64,000 nucleotides of DNA from an uncultured Pelagibacteraceae bacterium (GTDB lineage: Bacteria; Pseudomonadota; Alphaproteobacteria; Pelagibacterales; Pelagibacteraceae), in the NCBI GenBank assembly GCA_902629575.1, contig CACORJ010000005.1:1-64000 (forward strand), written 5' to 3'. The notes under the pieces are model-generated. The model had not been told where the DNA came from and ran no database searches. It saw nothing but the letters and a program-made list of their open reading frames with translations. The position numbers and the translations under genes were made by a program. Below, in pieces: positions 13,390 through 24,774 of the stretch (its first letter is position 1; the number at the start of each line of letters is the position of its first letter).

Positions 13390-13947
13390 TTATGCCTCTA
13401 TCATTCTATTTTCAATTTGTTGTAATTTATTTTTAATTGAGGTATCGACCATAGTACTTCCTACTTGTACTACCAAACCTCCTATTAAACTTTCGTCATG
13501 TTTGTAGTTTAATTTTATTTTTGAGCTAAAATTTTTTGTTAACTCCTCTGTAATTTTTGCAATTTCTTCATTAGATAATTCTTTTGCTGATTTTAATTCT
13601 GCCTTAAGTTCACCTCTTTTTCTTGAACAAATCTCGATAAAGCTTTTAAGGATACGCTCAATAAAAAAGAAACGTCTTTTTTGAATTAAGAAACTTAAAA
13701 AATTTTTAAATAAAGACTCAAATTTATTATTTTCAGAGATTGTATTGATTACTTTTAATAAATCTTCTTGGCTTGTAGTTGGATCTTTAATCAAATTAGA
13801 AAAATCTTCACTTTGCTCAATTAAATTAAGAATAGATGAAGACTGATCTTCGATCTGATTTAAAAGATTGTTTTCCTCTGAAAGCTCAAAAAGCGCAAGA
13901 GAATACCTTTCAGCTGAAGTTATTGAAAATCCGGTGTCTTTACTCAA
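13390..13947 (-). CDS. atpH: ATP synthase delta subunit (TTG start codon)
   Basis: Position before atpA. DESLIGGLVVQVGSTMVDTSIKNKL. Start codon read as TTG with AGAGGA about 7 nt upstream. Confidence 0.92.
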   Translation of the reverse strand: MSKDTGFSITSAERYSLALFELSEENNLLNQIEDQSSSILNLIEQSEDFSNLIKDPTTSQEDLLKVINTISENNKFESLFKNFLSFLIQKRRFFFIERILKSFIEICSRKRGELKAELKSAKELSNEEIAKITEELTKNFSSKIKLNYKHDESLIGGLVVQVGSTMVDTSIKNKLQQIENRMIEA

Positions 13948-14055
13948 CTTGGTTCCTCTATAATGTTGAAGATTATTTAAAAATCACGCCCTAAATAGCA
14001 TATGACCCTTATGTCTTCAAGTAGCGGATTCGTAAAAAAGGCCTCTTTTTTGTGG

Positions 14056-16011
14056 TTAATTGAAGTTAATTGGATCAACATCAACTGAAAGTTTTATTCC
14101 AGAAGAAAATTTATATTTTGAAATAATTTTTGCAAGAGAGCTTTGTAGTTTCATAGATTTTAAGCCTCTGATTAAAAATCTAATTCTAAATTTTCTCTTT
14201 AATCTATATAATGGGGCATTCACAGGCCCTAATATTTTTCCTTCAATTTTATTTTCAATGAAATTTTTAAAATTAATAGCTTCTTTTTCTAATTTAATTT
14301 CATTATCTCCTGTTAAGATTAAAGAAATAAACCTTTGAAATGGAGGTAGTTTATTTTTTTTTCTTATCTCTAGTTCTCTCTCTAAAAAAATATCTGGATT
14401 TTTACTTGTAATTTCTGAAATCATTTTAGTATTATTTTCATAAGTTTGAAAATATACCGTTGCTGGCTTTCCTGTTCTTCCTGCACGTCCTGAAAGTTGA
14501 TGATAGAGCTGCAAATTTTTTTCTGCACCTCTTAAATCATGTCCTTGAGATGAAAGATCGATATCAACAACTACAATGCAATTTAAGCTTGGAAAATGAA
14601 AACCTTTTGAAATTAATTGAGTTCCAACTAAAATATGCGTTTCATTATTAATAATTTTATCTATTTTTTCTTTAGAATCTTTTTTATTTATTGTGTCACT
14701 TGAAAAAATCTCTATTTTTTTTCCAGGGAATTTTCTTTTTACCTCTTCTGAAATTCTCTCAACACCAGGGCCGCTAAAAATAAATTCACAATTGCCTTCT
14801 TTTGTACAATCCCTTTTAAGATCGGATTTGTATCCACAATAATGACATAATAAGTTATTTTTATTTTTATGATAAACTAAATTGATACTACAATTTGGAC
14901 ATGTAAAACTTGTAAAACACTTATTACATAAAGCATTTGGAGAAAAACCTCTTCTGTTTAAAAAAAACAAAACTTGATCTTTTTTTTCCAAATGTAAATT
15001 AACTTTTTCAATAATTTTATTTGATAGCCATGATTGTTTTTCAAGTTTGGTATTATTTAAATTAATAATTTCATAATTAGGTAAAGCTGCGTTTTGATAT
15101 CTTTCATTTAATCTAGAAACCTCGTATTTACCCTTTTTAATATTTTCAAAAGTTTCTATTGAAGGAACAGCAGTAATCAAATTTATTGGAATATTTTCAA
15201 AAAATGCTCTAGAAATTGCCATATCACGAGCATTGTAGGTTATGCCTTCATCTTGTTTAAATGATTGATCATGTTCCTCATCAACAATTATCATTGCTAA
15301 TTTTTTAAATGGTAAAAATAATGAAGACCTTGCACCAATAATTATTTTTATTTTCCCATTAGAAACACCGCTCCAAATTAATTCTTTCTTTTTTTTTGAA
15401 ATACCTGAGTGCCAAACAGCGGGCTTAAAACCAAAATATTCTAAAAATTTTTGTTCAAACTGACTAGTTAAACCTATTTCTGGTAATAAAATTAATCCTT
15501 GAAAACCCTTCTCTATCAGTGGTTTTAATGCTTCAAAATAAACTAAAGTTTTTCCTGATCCAGTTGTGCCTTGTAAAACATGAACTCTAAATTTTTTATT
15601 TGAAACATTCATTTTTTTTAGAGATTTATTTTGATCACTAGACAGCTTGATTAAGTTTTGCTTAATTTTGCTATTAAATATTTGATAAAGTTGAGTTTCT
15701 TTGTTCTCTACCGCATCACTACTTAAGAGCACTAACTTTAATGCCATACCTTTTGGGATAAGATTATATTCTGCAAACCAATTTAAAAAATTAATTGTAT
15801 TTTTTTTTAATGGAGTAATGTCTAATTTCTTGATTACCTTTTTAGTCTTAAAATTTTTATTATTATTTTTTTCAAATTCGTCCCAAACAACACCAGTAAT
15901 TTTTGATTTTCCAAAAGGTACGATTACATAATCTCCAACTTTAAGAGTTAAATTACTTTCATAAGTAAATGGATGATTAAAAATATTTGGTACAAGAATC
16001 GGATATTTCAT
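14056..16011 (-). CDS. priA: Primosomal protein N' (replication restart helicase)
   Basis: GTTGSGKTLVYFEAL, DEEHDQSFKQDEG, zinc-binding Cys cluster CNKCFTSFTCPNC...CHYCG. Confidence 0.95.
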   Translation of the reverse strand: MKYPILVPNIFNHPFTYESNLTLKVGDYVIVPFGKSKITGVVWDEFEKNNNKNFKTKKVIKKLDITPLKKNTINFLNWFAEYNLIPKGMALKLVLLSSDAVENKETQLYQIFNSKIKQNLIKLSSDQNKSLKKMNVSNKKFRVHVLQGTTGSGKTLVYFEALKPLIEKGFQGLILLPEIGLTSQFEQKFLEYFGFKPAVWHSGISKKKKELIWSGVSNGKIKIIIGARSSLFLPFKKLAMIIVDEEHDQSFKQDEGITYNARDMAISRAFFENIPINLITAVPSIETFENIKKGKYEVSRLNERYQNAALPNYEIINLNNTKLEKQSWLSNKIIEKVNLHLEKKDQVLFFLNRRGFSPNALCNKCFTSFTCPNCSINLVYHKNKNNLLCHYCGYKSDLKRDCTKEGNCEFIFSGPGVERISEEVKRKFPGKKIEIFSSDTINKKDSKEKIDKIINNETHILVGTQLISKGFHFPSLNCIVVVDIDLSSQGHDLRGAEKNLQLYHQLSGRAGRTGKPATVYFQTYENNTKMISEITSKNPDIFLERELEIRKKNKLPPFQRFISLILTGDNEIKLEKEAINFKNFIENKIEGKILGPVNAPLYRLKRKFRIRFLIRGLKSMKLQSSLAKIISKYKFSSGIKLSVDVDPINFN

Positions 16012-16033
16012 ATTTTTATAATATGAAAAAAAA

Positions 16034-17434
16034 TTAAGAGTGTATTGCTCTTTTATCTACTGATAAAGCAGCTTCTTTAACTGCTTCAGAAAACGTTGGA
16101 TGAGCATGACAAGTTCGGGCAATATCTTCTGCACTTGCACCAAATTCCATTGCAACACCAATCTCTGCAATTAATTCTCCTGCATGAGGTCCAATTATAT
16201 GTGCACCTAATACTTTATCTGTTTGCTCATCAGCTAAAATTTTAACAAAACCTTCTGCATCATCTATGGCCTTGGCTCTTGAATTAGCCATAAACGAAAA
16301 TTTCCCTACTTTATATCTTTTATTTAATTCTTTTAATTGTTCCTCAGTTTTACCGATTGATGCTACTTCTGGTGTTGTATAAACTACTCCTGGGATTGTA
16401 TCATAATTTACATGCCCAGATTGACCAACTATGTTTTCTGCAACTGCTATACCTTCGTCCTCCGCTTTATGTGCAAGCATTGGACCAACAATAACATCGC
16501 CTATTGCATAAATATTTTCAATGTTTGTCTTAAAACTTTTATCAGTTTTAATTCTATTTCTTTCATCAAGATCTACTCCTACAAACTCTAAATTTAAACC
16601 ATCTGTATTAGGTTTTCTGCCAACAGAAATTAAAACAACATCACAGTCAAAATTATTTTTATTACCATCTTTATCTACTGTTGAAACCACTACACCTGCT
16701 ACATTTTTTTTAATTGTTTCAACTTTATTTTGCATATTAAATTTCATTCCCTGCTTTTTTAAAATTTTCATAAATTCTGAAGAGATTTCTTTATCCATTC
16801 CAGGTGTAATATGATCTAAAAATTCAACAACTTGTACTTCTGCTCCAAGTCTTGACCATACAGACCCCATCTCCAGTCCTATATAGCCTCCTCCCACAAC
16901 TACCATTTTCTTAGGTACCTTTTCTAATTTTAAAGCACCTGTTGATGAGACAATTGTTTTTTCATCTATTTCTATCCCTGGTAATGAAACTGGAACTGAT
17001 CCTGTTGCAATAACTGTTTTTTCTGTTTGAATGATAGTTTCTTTATTTTTATCATCCTTTATTAAAATTTCATTTTTAGATTTAAAACTTCCGTGTCCTT
17101 TGAAATAAGTAACCTTGTTTTTTTTCAAAAGAAATTCAACACCTTTTGTAAGAACTGTTACAGCTTTATCTTTGCTCTTCATCATTTTGTCTAAATTTAA
17201 TTTTACTTCGCCAACTTCAATGCCTTTATTTGCTAAGCTTTTAACTTTATGAAATTCTTCAGATAGATTAAGTAAGCTTTTTGATGGGATGCAACCAATA
17301 TTTAAACAAGTTCCTCCTAGAGACCCTCTGGACTCTATACAGGCTGTTTTGAATCCTAATTGTGCAAGTCTGATCGCGCACACATAACCACCAGGTCCAC
17401 CTCCGATAACTACAGCTTGAAATTTTTCTGACAT
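16034..17434 (-). CDS. lpdA: Dihydrolipoyl dehydrogenase
   Basis: GGTCLNIGCIPSKSLL, AHPTFSEAVKEAAL. Confidence 0.96.
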   Translation of the reverse strand: MSEKFQAVVIGGGPGGYVCAIRLAQLGFKTACIESRGSLGGTCLNIGCIPSKSLLNLSEEFHKVKSLANKGIEVGEVKLNLDKMMKSKDKAVTVLTKGVEFLLKKNKVTYFKGHGSFKSKNEILIKDDKNKETIIQTEKTVIATGSVPVSLPGIEIDEKTIVSSTGALKLEKVPKKMVVVGGGYIGLEMGSVWSRLGAEVQVVEFLDHITPGMDKEISSEFMKILKKQGMKFNMQNKVETIKKNVAGVVVSTVDKDGNKNNFDCDVVLISVGRKPNTDGLNLEFVGVDLDERNRIKTDKSFKTNIENIYAIGDVIVGPMLAHKAEDEGIAVAENIVGQSGHVNYDTIPGVVYTTPEVASIGKTEEQLKELNKRYKVGKFSFMANSRAKAIDDAEGFVKILADEQTDKVLGAHIIGPHAGELIAEIGVAMEFGASAEDIARTCHAHPTFSEAVKEAALSVDKRAIHS

Positions 17435-18802
17435 TTAAATATCTAAAAACAACCTTCTCGGGTCCTCTAAATTTTCTTTTATCATTTTTAAAAATGAAAC
17501 TGAGTCTTTTCCATCAATAATTCTATGATCATATGAAAGGGCAAGATACATCATTGGTCTTATCTCAATCTCACCATTTACTGCTACTGGCCTTTCAATT
17601 ATATTATGCATTCCTAAAACACCAGATTGAGGTAAATTTAAAATAGGTGTAGATAACATTGATCCATATACACCACCATTGCTTATTGTAAATGTTCCTC
17701 CCTGAAGATCCTCAATTATTAATTTTCCGTCTTTTGCTTTTTCTGAAATAATCTTTATATTTTTTTCAATATCAGCAAAAGATAGTTCATCTGCATTTTT
17801 TAAAACTGGTACTACTAAACCTTTTTCTGTGCCTACAGCAAAACTTATATTATAATAATTTTTATATATTATATCCTCTCCCTCAATTTCTGCGTTTACT
17901 GCTGGGAAAGATTTTAAAGCAACAATACATGCCTTTACAAAAAAGGACATAAAACCTAATTTAATTCCATATCTTTTCTGAAAATCGCCTTGGTTCTCTC
18001 TTCTTATTTCCATAATACTTGACATATCTACTTCATTAAAAGTAGTGAGTAGTGCTGCATTTTCTTGTGCCTGTTTAAGTCTTTTCGCAATAGTTTGTCT
18101 TAATCTAGACATCCTTATTCTTTCTTCAGGACCAAATTGAGCTTTTCTTTTTACTGGTTGTGGTTGTAACCCCATTAATGTAATTAAATCCCCTTTTAAA
18201 ATTCTACCATCTTTTCCGGAGCCAATTACTGACTGAACATCTATTTTATTTTCCTCGACAATTTTTCGGACAGCTGGTGATAGTGTTTGATTTTCTATTT
18301 TAGTATCTAGAGTTTTTTTATCTTCAATTTCATTATTTAAAACTAGAGGTTTTTCAATTGAGGTTTCTGTTTTTGAGGCTTCCTCATTAGTTAAGACCAG
18401 CGGTTTTTCAATTGAGGTTTCTGTTTTTGAGGCTTCCTCATTAGTTAAGACCAGCGGTTTTTCAATTGAGGTTTCTTTTTTTTGGGCTTCTAGATTTATT
18501 ATGTTGTTTTCGATTTGTTTTTTCCCAATTTCATTAACTTTTTTTCTCTTTAAATCTCCGACTTCATTTTCCGAGACCGAACATAATAAAGCTCCTACTT
18601 CTACAATGGTACCATTTTTTGAGTTAATTTCAGATAAAATACCATTAACCGGCGATGGTACCTCTAAATTTACCTTATCAGTTTCTAACTCAACAATAGG
18701 CTCATCAGCCTCAACTGTATCACCCTCATTTTTTAACCATTTAGATACAGTTGCCTCGGTAATACTCTCGCCTAAAACTGGAACTACTATTTTTTCACTC
18801 AT
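17435..18802 (-). CDS. sucB: 2-oxoglutarate dehydrogenase E2, dihydrolipoyl succinyltransferase
   Basis: Lipoyl domain ([14 protein letters not shown]), E3-binding domain, catalytic [16 protein letters not shown]. Confidence 0.96.
   Translation of the reverse strand: MSEKIVVPVLGESITEATVSKWLKNEGDTVEADEPIVELETDKVNLEVPSPVNGILSEINSKNGTIVEVGALLCSVSENEVGDLKRKKVNEIGKKQIENNIINLEAQKKETSIEKPLVLTNEEASKTETSIEKPLVLTNEEASKTETSIEKPLVLNNEIEDKKTLDTKIENQTLSPAVRKIVEENKIDVQSVIGSGKDGRILKGDLITLMGLQPQPVKRKAQFGPEERIRMSRLRQTIAKRLKQAQENAALLTTFNEVDMSSIMEIRRENQGDFQKRYGIKLGFMSFFVKACIVALKSFPAVNAEIEGEDIIYKNYYNISFAVGTEKGLVVPVLKNADELSFADIEKNIKIISEKAKDGKLIIEDLQGGTFTISNGGVYGSMLSTPILNLPQSGVLGMHNIIERPVAVNGEIEIRPMMYLALSYDHRIIDGKDSVSFLKMIKENLEDPRRLFLDI
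18361..18468 (-). repeat. Two perfect 54-bp tandem copies (plus partial flanking copies) in the sucB linker
   Basis: aggtttctgtttttgaggcttcctcattagttaagaccagcggtttttcaattg... starts at 18361 and again at 18415. The protein reads ([18 protein letters not shown])n. Confidence 0.95.
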
Positions 18803-18808
18803 TTTACT

Positions 18809-21727
18809 TTATTCAAAAACTTTTTTTATAATTTCTTTTTGTTGAGAATTATGCCTTTTCGCATACCCAGTGGCTGGTGTTGCATCTGGACTTCTTCCTA
18901 TATAAGAAATTTTATTATTATTAGCCTTTATGGTGTCCAATGTCCATTGGATATAATCTCTAACTGAAAACCAAGCACCCATATTTTTTGGTTCTTCTTG
19001 GCACCAAAAGAATTGAGCATTTTTAGCGTATGATTTTAACTCCTTAACCAGAGCTTTTGCTGGAAATGGATACAATTGTTCAATCCTATACATAACAACA
19101 TCATCTCTTTTAAGCTTTTCTCTAGCATCTAATAAATCAAAATATACTTTGCCAGAGCAAAGAATAACTTTTTTAATTTTTGAACTTTCTTTAAGTTGAA
19201 TAAATCCTTTAGACTTAGGATCAATGGCATGATCCCACAGCACTCTATGAAAAGTATTTTTTTTGTTAAAATCTTCTAGATTTGAAACACAATATTTATT
19301 TCGTAATAGTGATTTTGGTGTCATTATGATTAGTGGCTTTCTGAAACTCCTATGCATTTGTCTTCTTAAAGCATGAAAATAATTTGCTGGAGTTGTACAG
19401 TTCATCACTTGCATATTATCGTTTGAGCATAATTGTAAAAATCTTTCTAGTCTTGCTGATGAATGTTCTGGTCCTTGTCCTTCATATCCATGAGGCAATA
19501 ACATTACTATACCAGATGCTCTATTCCATTTTCTCTCACCAGATGCAATAAATTGATCAATTACCACCTGAGCACCGTTTGCAAAATCTCCAAACTGTGC
19601 TTCCCAGATAGTAAGGGTATTTGGCTCTACTAGACTGTAACCATATTCAAAACCTAAAACTGCAAGTTCAGATAAAAAACTATCTACTACTTCAAATTGC
19701 TTTTGATTATTAGAAATATTATTAAGAGGAATGTACCTAGAATTATCTATTTGATTTCTTAACACAGAATGTCGTTGACTGAATGTTCCTCTTCCGGAAT
19801 CTTGTCCTACAAGCCTGATAGGATACCCCTCTTCTAACAAAGATCCAAACGCTAGAGACTCTGCTGAAGACCAATCTATCCCAGTGCCTTTTTTAATACT
19901 TTCTTTTCTGGCATTAAATATTTTAGAGATAGTCTTATGAATATTTTTTTCTTCAGGAATATCATTTATTTTATCTGAAATTATTTTTAATTTATTTTCG
20001 TCATAACCTGTTATACCCCTTTTATCTTTACCTCTCTCAGGTTTATATCTTGACCATGTTCCCTCAAACCATTCTATTTTAGGCTTATAATCTTTTGCAC
20101 TTTTGTATTGTTTATCAAGTAAATCTTTAAATGATTTAACATTTTGATTTAGTAATTCTTGAGTTATAGATTTTTCGTTTACCAATTTATTTCCGTAAAT
20201 TCGGTAAACACTAGGATGGGACCTAATTTTTTTATACATTAAAGGTTGTGTAAATGAAGGTTCATCTCCCTCGTTATGTCCAAATCTTCTATAACAAATT
20301 AAATCTACTACTACGTCTCTATTAAATTTTAATCGAAATTCTGTTGCTATTCTAGTTGCATAAACAACTGCTTCTGGATCATCTCCATTAACATGAAGAA
20401 TTGGCGCCTCAACCATTTTTGCAACATCAGATGGATAAGGTGAAGACCTTGCAAATCTTGGACTAGTGGTAAATCCTATTTGATTATTAACAATAATATG
20501 AATTGTTCCTCCAGTGTTGTGTCCTGGTAGTCCAGACATTGCAAAACATTCTGCTACAACTCCTTGACCAGCAAAAGCTGCATCCCCATGAATTAGAATA
20601 GGTATAACTTTATTTCTTTCACGGTCTTTGTGGAAAAACTGTTTGGCTCTCGTTTGCCCTAAAACAACTGGGTTAACAGCTTCTAAATGAGAGGGATTAT
20701 CTGTCAAACTAACATGTACCGAGTTTCCATCAAATTCTCTATCTGACGATGCTCCAAGATGATATTTTACATCTCCAGCACTGTCTTCAGTGTCGGTACT
20801 AAACTCACCGGCAAATTCATTAAAAATTTTTTTGTAAGATTTTTGTAAGACATTTGCCAAAACGTTTAGCCTACCTCTATGAGACATACCTATTTTAACT
20901 TCTTTTATTTTGTTTTGACCACCAATTTTTATTATTTGTTCAAGAGCAGGTATTAAACTTTCACCACCATCTAAACCAAATCTTTTTGTTCCCACATACT
21001 TTGTGGCTAAAAATTTTTCAAATCCTTCAGCCTGTACTAATTTATTTAAAATTGCTTCTTTACCATTTTTTGTAAATTGAAGTGCATTTTTATCTTGCTC
21101 TATTCTGTCTCTAAACCACTTTCTTTCAACTGGGTTAGAGATATGCATAAATTCATAACCTATTTTCTCACAATAAGTTTTCTTCATAAACTTAAGTATT
21201 TCTCTTACGTTTGCATATTTACGATTGATTATGCCATTTAGAAAAATTTTCTTATCGTAATTTTCTTTTTTAAAACCGTAAAAATCTGGATGGAGCTCAT
21301 CTAAATATTCTGACTCTCTCATATCTAGAGGATCAAGATCTGCTAATAAATGTCCTCTTAATCTATATGCTCTAATTAATGCTACAGCACTAATAGAATC
21401 TTTATTTGAATCAGCAAGTAATTGAAAATTAAATTTTTCTGAAGTATCTAATTTGACATTACCAAATTCACTTTTATCTTGTTCTTCTATTTTTTTTTGT
21501 AACTCATCAATATTGATCTTTTTTTTAGTAGGTCCCCATGACGGACCTTTAATTTCTTTTGCTATAACACTTAGTTCTTCACCAATTCCTTCAAAATAAT
21601 TTGCCCAACTTTGTGGAAGATCAGAATCTTTATTCACAAACTTTAAATACATCTCTTCTATAAACGTACTATTAGATTTATTTAAAAACGAAGTTTTTTC
21701 GAAATCAAGATTTTTTGATGAAGACAT
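18809..21727 (-). CDS. sucA: 2-oxoglutarate dehydrogenase E1
   Basis: 972 aa. GMSHRGRLNVL, HGDAAFAGQG, LPHGYEGQGPEHSSARLERFLQL. Confidence 0.97.
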   Translation of the reverse strand: MSSSKNLDFEKTSFLNKSNSTFIEEMYLKFVNKDSDLPQSWANYFEGIGEELSVIAKEIKGPSWGPTKKKINIDELQKKIEEQDKSEFGNVKLDTSEKFNFQLLADSNKDSISAVALIRAYRLRGHLLADLDPLDMRESEYLDELHPDFYGFKKENYDKKIFLNGIINRKYANVREILKFMKKTYCEKIGYEFMHISNPVERKWFRDRIEQDKNALQFTKNGKEAILNKLVQAEGFEKFLATKYVGTKRFGLDGGESLIPALEQIIKIGGQNKIKEVKIGMSHRGRLNVLANVLQKSYKKIFNEFAGEFSTDTEDSAGDVKYHLGASSDREFDGNSVHVSLTDNPSHLEAVNPVVLGQTRAKQFFHKDRERNKVIPILIHGDAAFAGQGVVAECFAMSGLPGHNTGGTIHIIVNNQIGFTTSPRFARSSPYPSDVAKMVEAPILHVNGDDPEAVVYATRIATEFRLKFNRDVVVDLICYRRFGHNEGDEPSFTQPLMYKKIRSHPSVYRIYGNKLVNEKSITQELLNQNVKSFKDLLDKQYKSAKDYKPKIEWFEGTWSRYKPERGKDKRGITGYDENKLKIISDKINDIPEEKNIHKTISKIFNARKESIKKGTGIDWSSAESLAFGSLLEEGYPIRLVGQDSGRGTFSQRHSVLRNQIDNSRYIPLNNISNNQKQFEVVDSFLSELAVLGFEYGYSLVEPNTLTIWEAQFGDFANGAQVVIDQFIASGERKWNRASGIVMLLPHGYEGQGPEHSSARLERFLQLCSNDNMQVMNCTTPANYFHALRRQMHRSFRKPLIIMTPKSLLRNKYCVSNLEDFNKKNTFHRVLWDHAIDPKSKGFIQLKESSKIKKVILCSGKVYFDLLDAREKLKRDDVVMYRIEQLYPFPAKALVKELKSYAKNAQFFWCQEEPKNMGAWFSVRDYIQWTLDTIKANNNKISYIGRSPDATPATGYAKRHNSQQKEIIKKVFE

Positions 21728-21762
21728 CTCAATTAATCAATATATCCCTCTAATATTTTTTT

Positions 21763-22638
21763 TCAATTAGACAGTTTATCAAATAAAGTTTTTCCAATAA
21801 TAGATGGTGATTTAGCAACTGTAATACCACATTCTTCCATTTTTTTTATTTTATCTTCAGCTCCACCCTTGCCACCTGATATAATGGCACCAGCATGCCC
21901 CATTCTCCTTCCTGGAGGAGCAGTAATTCCAGCAATAAATCCAACTATTAGTTTTTTAATCTTGTGGTTTTTTATAAAGTCAGCTGCTTCTTCTTCAGCT
22001 GTTCCTCCTATTTCACCTATCATTAAAATAGATTCTGTTTCATCATCATTTAAAAATAAATCTAAACAATCTATAAAATTTGTACCATTAATAGGATCAC
22101 CGCCTATACCGATGCAAGTTGATTGACCAAGTCCATTTTCAGTTGTTTGCGCTACTGCCTCATATGTCAATGTGCCTGACCTTGATACAATTCCAACACT
22201 CCCTCTTTTATGAATACTTCCCGGCATAATCCCAATTTTGCATTCATTTGGCGTAATTATTCCTGGACAATTAGGTCCAATTAATCTGCTGCTTGAACCA
22301 ATTAATTTTTGTCTAACTTTAAGCATATCCTGAATTGGAATTCCTTCAGTTATGCAAACAATTAGTTCAATTGATGCATCAATAGCTTCAATGATTGCTG
22401 TTGCTGCATATTTAGCAGGTACGTAAATCATAGTTGCATCTGCTCCTACTTCATTTTTTGCCTCTATAACGCTGTTAAAAACTGGTCTATCTAAATGTTT
22501 TTGTCCACCTTTCTTTGGTGTAACTCCACCAACAAGATTAGTTCCATATTTTATCGCCTGTTCTGAATGAAAAGTTCCTTGCGCACCGGTAAATCCCTGA
22601 CAAATTACTTTAGTATTTTTGTTTACCAAAACCGACAT
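21763..22638 (-). CDS. sucD: Succinyl-CoA synthetase alpha subunit
   Basis: [37 protein letters not shown]. Confidence 0.97.
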   Translation of the reverse strand: MSVLVNKNTKVICQGFTGAQGTFHSEQAIKYGTNLVGGVTPKKGGQKHLDRPVFNSVIEAKNEVGADATMIYVPAKYAATAIIEAIDASIELIVCITEGIPIQDMLKVRQKLIGSSSRLIGPNCPGIITPNECKIGIMPGSIHKRGSVGIVSRSGTLTYEAVAQTTENGLGQSTCIGIGGDPINGTNFIDCLDLFLNDDETESILMIGEIGGTAEEEAADFIKNHKIKKLIVGFIAGITAPPGRRMGHAGAIISGGKGGAEDKIKKMEECGITVAKSPSIIGKTLFDKLSN

Positions 22639-22639
22639 A

Positions 22640-23800
22640 TTATTTTATTGCTTTAACAATTTTCTTAGCAGCATCATCTAAATTTTCTGCAGAAATTAAT
22701 TTTAATCCAGAATTGTCAAGAATTTCTTTACCTTTTTTCAAATTTGTGCCTGCTAATCGTACAACTAAAGGTACACTAATATTAATTTCTTTAGCTGCAT
22801 TTACAACTCCTTGAGCAAGGACATCACATCTCATAATTCCTCCAAAAATATTAATTAAAATACCTTTAACATTTTTATCTGATAGAATTATCTTAAATGC
22901 TGCGGATACTTTTTCTTTGGATGCGCCACCACCTACATCTAAAAAATTTGCTGGCTCTTCGCCATATAATTTAATTATATCCATTGTTGCCATCGCTAAT
23001 CCTGCTCCGTTAACCATACAACCAATGCTTCCATCTAGTTTAATGTATGCAAGATCATGCCTACTGGCTTCTATCTCTGTAGGATCTTCCTCATTTAAAT
23101 CTCTTAATTCAACAATTTCTGGATGCCTAAACAAAGCATTTGAATCAAATTTTACTTTAGCATCTAAACAGACAATTTTTTTTTCTTTTGTCAAAATCAA
23201 CGGATTTACCTCGACCATACTTGCATCTGTACTCACAAACATTTTATATATTGATTTAATTAACGATATTGCTTGTTTTTGTGTGTCTTCGTTTAAGTAA
23301 AAAATTTTAGTAATTTTTTCACAATCTGACTCAGAAATTTTGTCACCCATATCAACTTTTGTTGTTATAATTTTTTCAGGTGAACTACTGGCAACCTCTT
23401 CTATATCCATTCCACCTTGATTACTTGATATAAATGCAATTTTAGAACTTGATCTATCAACTAAACAAGATAAATAAAATTCTTTATCTATATTTGAAGA
23501 CTCTTCTACATATAATCTTTTAACTTCTCTGCCTTCTGGACCGGTTTGATGAGTTACTAATGTTTTTCCAAGTAATTCATTAGCTGCTTTAGTTAGTTCT
23601 TCTATAGAATTTACAATTTTTACACCGCCAGCTTTCCCTCTGCCTCCAGCATAAATTTGTGCTTTAAGAACATATTTTTCCGTATTTAGTGATTTTGCTT
23701 TTTCAATAAGTTCACTTACACTAAAAGCAAATACTCCCTCAGGAACTACAGCGCCATATTTTTTTAAGATTTGTTTAGCTTGATGCTCGTGAATATTCAT
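22640..23800 (-). CDS. sucC: Succinyl-CoA synthetase beta subunit
   Basis: [30 protein letters not shown]. Confidence 0.97.
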   Translation of the reverse strand: MNIHEHQAKQILKKYGAVVPEGVFAFSVSELIEKAKSLNTEKYVLKAQIYAGGRGKAGGVKIVNSIEELTKAANELLGKTLVTHQTGPEGREVKRLYVEESSNIDKEFYLSCLVDRSSSKIAFISSNQGGMDIEEVASSSPEKIITTKVDMGDKISESDCEKITKIFYLNEDTQKQAISLIKSIYKMFVSTDASMVEVNPLILTKEKKIVCLDAKVKFDSNALFRHPEIVELRDLNEEDPTEIEASRHDLAYIKLDGSIGCMVNGAGLAMATMDIIKLYGEEPANFLDVGGGASKEKVSAAFKIILSDKNVKGILINIFGGIMRCDVLAQGVVNAAKEINISVPLVVRLAGTNLKKGKEILDNSGLKLISAENLDDAAKKIVKAIK

Positions 23801-23802
23801 TA

Positions 23803-24765
23803 TTATTTAGATAAATCAGGATCTATTTTAGATGCAGCTTCCCATAAAGCTTTTACAGCATCTATTGAATTCATAAATTCTTTTTTCTCTCTCTCATCTA
23901 AATCAATCTCCTCAATTTTTTCTACACCATCTTTTCCAATTATAACAGGAACACCTGCGTAAACATTTTTTACACCGTATTCTCCATTTAATTGTACAGC
24001 ACAAGGTAATAATTTTTTCTGATCTTTCAAATAAGCTTCTGCCATTTGAACACCTGATGCTGCTGGTGCATAAAAGGCTGATCCTTTTTCTAAATATTTA
24101 ACTATCTCAGCACCGCCATCTCTCGTTCTTTGATTAATTTTCTCAACTCTTTCTAATGAAATCTTTCCATTCTTCACGAGTTCTAACAATGGTTTACCTG
24201 AAATTTTTGTAAATCTTGGCATAGGAACCATTGTATCGCCATGACCGCCCATAACCATTGCCTCAATTTCTCTTACTGGCACATTTAGTTCTAATGATAA
24301 AAATAATTTAAATCTGGAACTATCTAAAATACCTGCCATACCAACAACTTTATTTGATGGCAAGCCTGAAAATTTTTGAAATGCCATAACCATAACATCT
24401 AAAGGATTGGTGATACAAATCACAAAAGCGTTAGGAGCATTTTTCGTTACCCCCTCGGCAACTTGTTTGATAATTTTTAAATTTATTCCAAGTAGATCAT
24501 CTCGACTCATTCCTGGTTTTCTTGGAACACCTGCTGTAATTATAATTACATCTGAATTTTTTATTTCCTCATAATTATCAGTTCCTGTAAAATTAACGTT
24601 AAATCCATCTACGGATGATGATTGTGCAATATCTAATGCCTTTCCTTTTGCAATACCACTAGCTACATCAAATAAGACCACTTCATTCACTAGTTCTTTT
24701 GTTCCTATTAAATGTGCAAGAGTTCCACCTATTTGGCCTGCACCAATTAAAGATATTTTTGTCAT
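23803..24765 (-). CDS. mdh: Malate dehydrogenase (NAD)
   Basis: [44 protein letters not shown]. Confidence 0.96.
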   Translation of the reverse strand: MTKISLIGAGQIGGTLAHLIGTKELVNEVVLFDVASGIAKGKALDIAQSSSVDGFNVNFTGTDNYEEIKNSDVIIITAGVPRKPGMSRDDLLGINLKIIKQVAEGVTKNAPNAFVICITNPLDVMVMAFQKFSGLPSNKVVGMAGILDSSRFKLFLSLELNVPVREIEAMVMGGHGDTMVPMPRFTKISGKPLLELVKNGKISLERVEKINQRTRDGGAEIVKYLEKGSAFYAPAASGVQMAEAYLKDQKKLLPCAVQLNGEYGVKNVYAGVPVIIGKDGVEKIEEIDLDEREKKEFMNSIDAVKALWEAASKIDPDLSK

Positions 24766-24774
24766 TTGCTTCCT

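Noticed and set aside
14005-14058. A/T hairpin AAAAAAG-AGGC-CTTTTTT after priA as a terminator
   Set aside because: The stem is nearly all A-T with one G-C pair. Not strong enough to list as a terminator feature.
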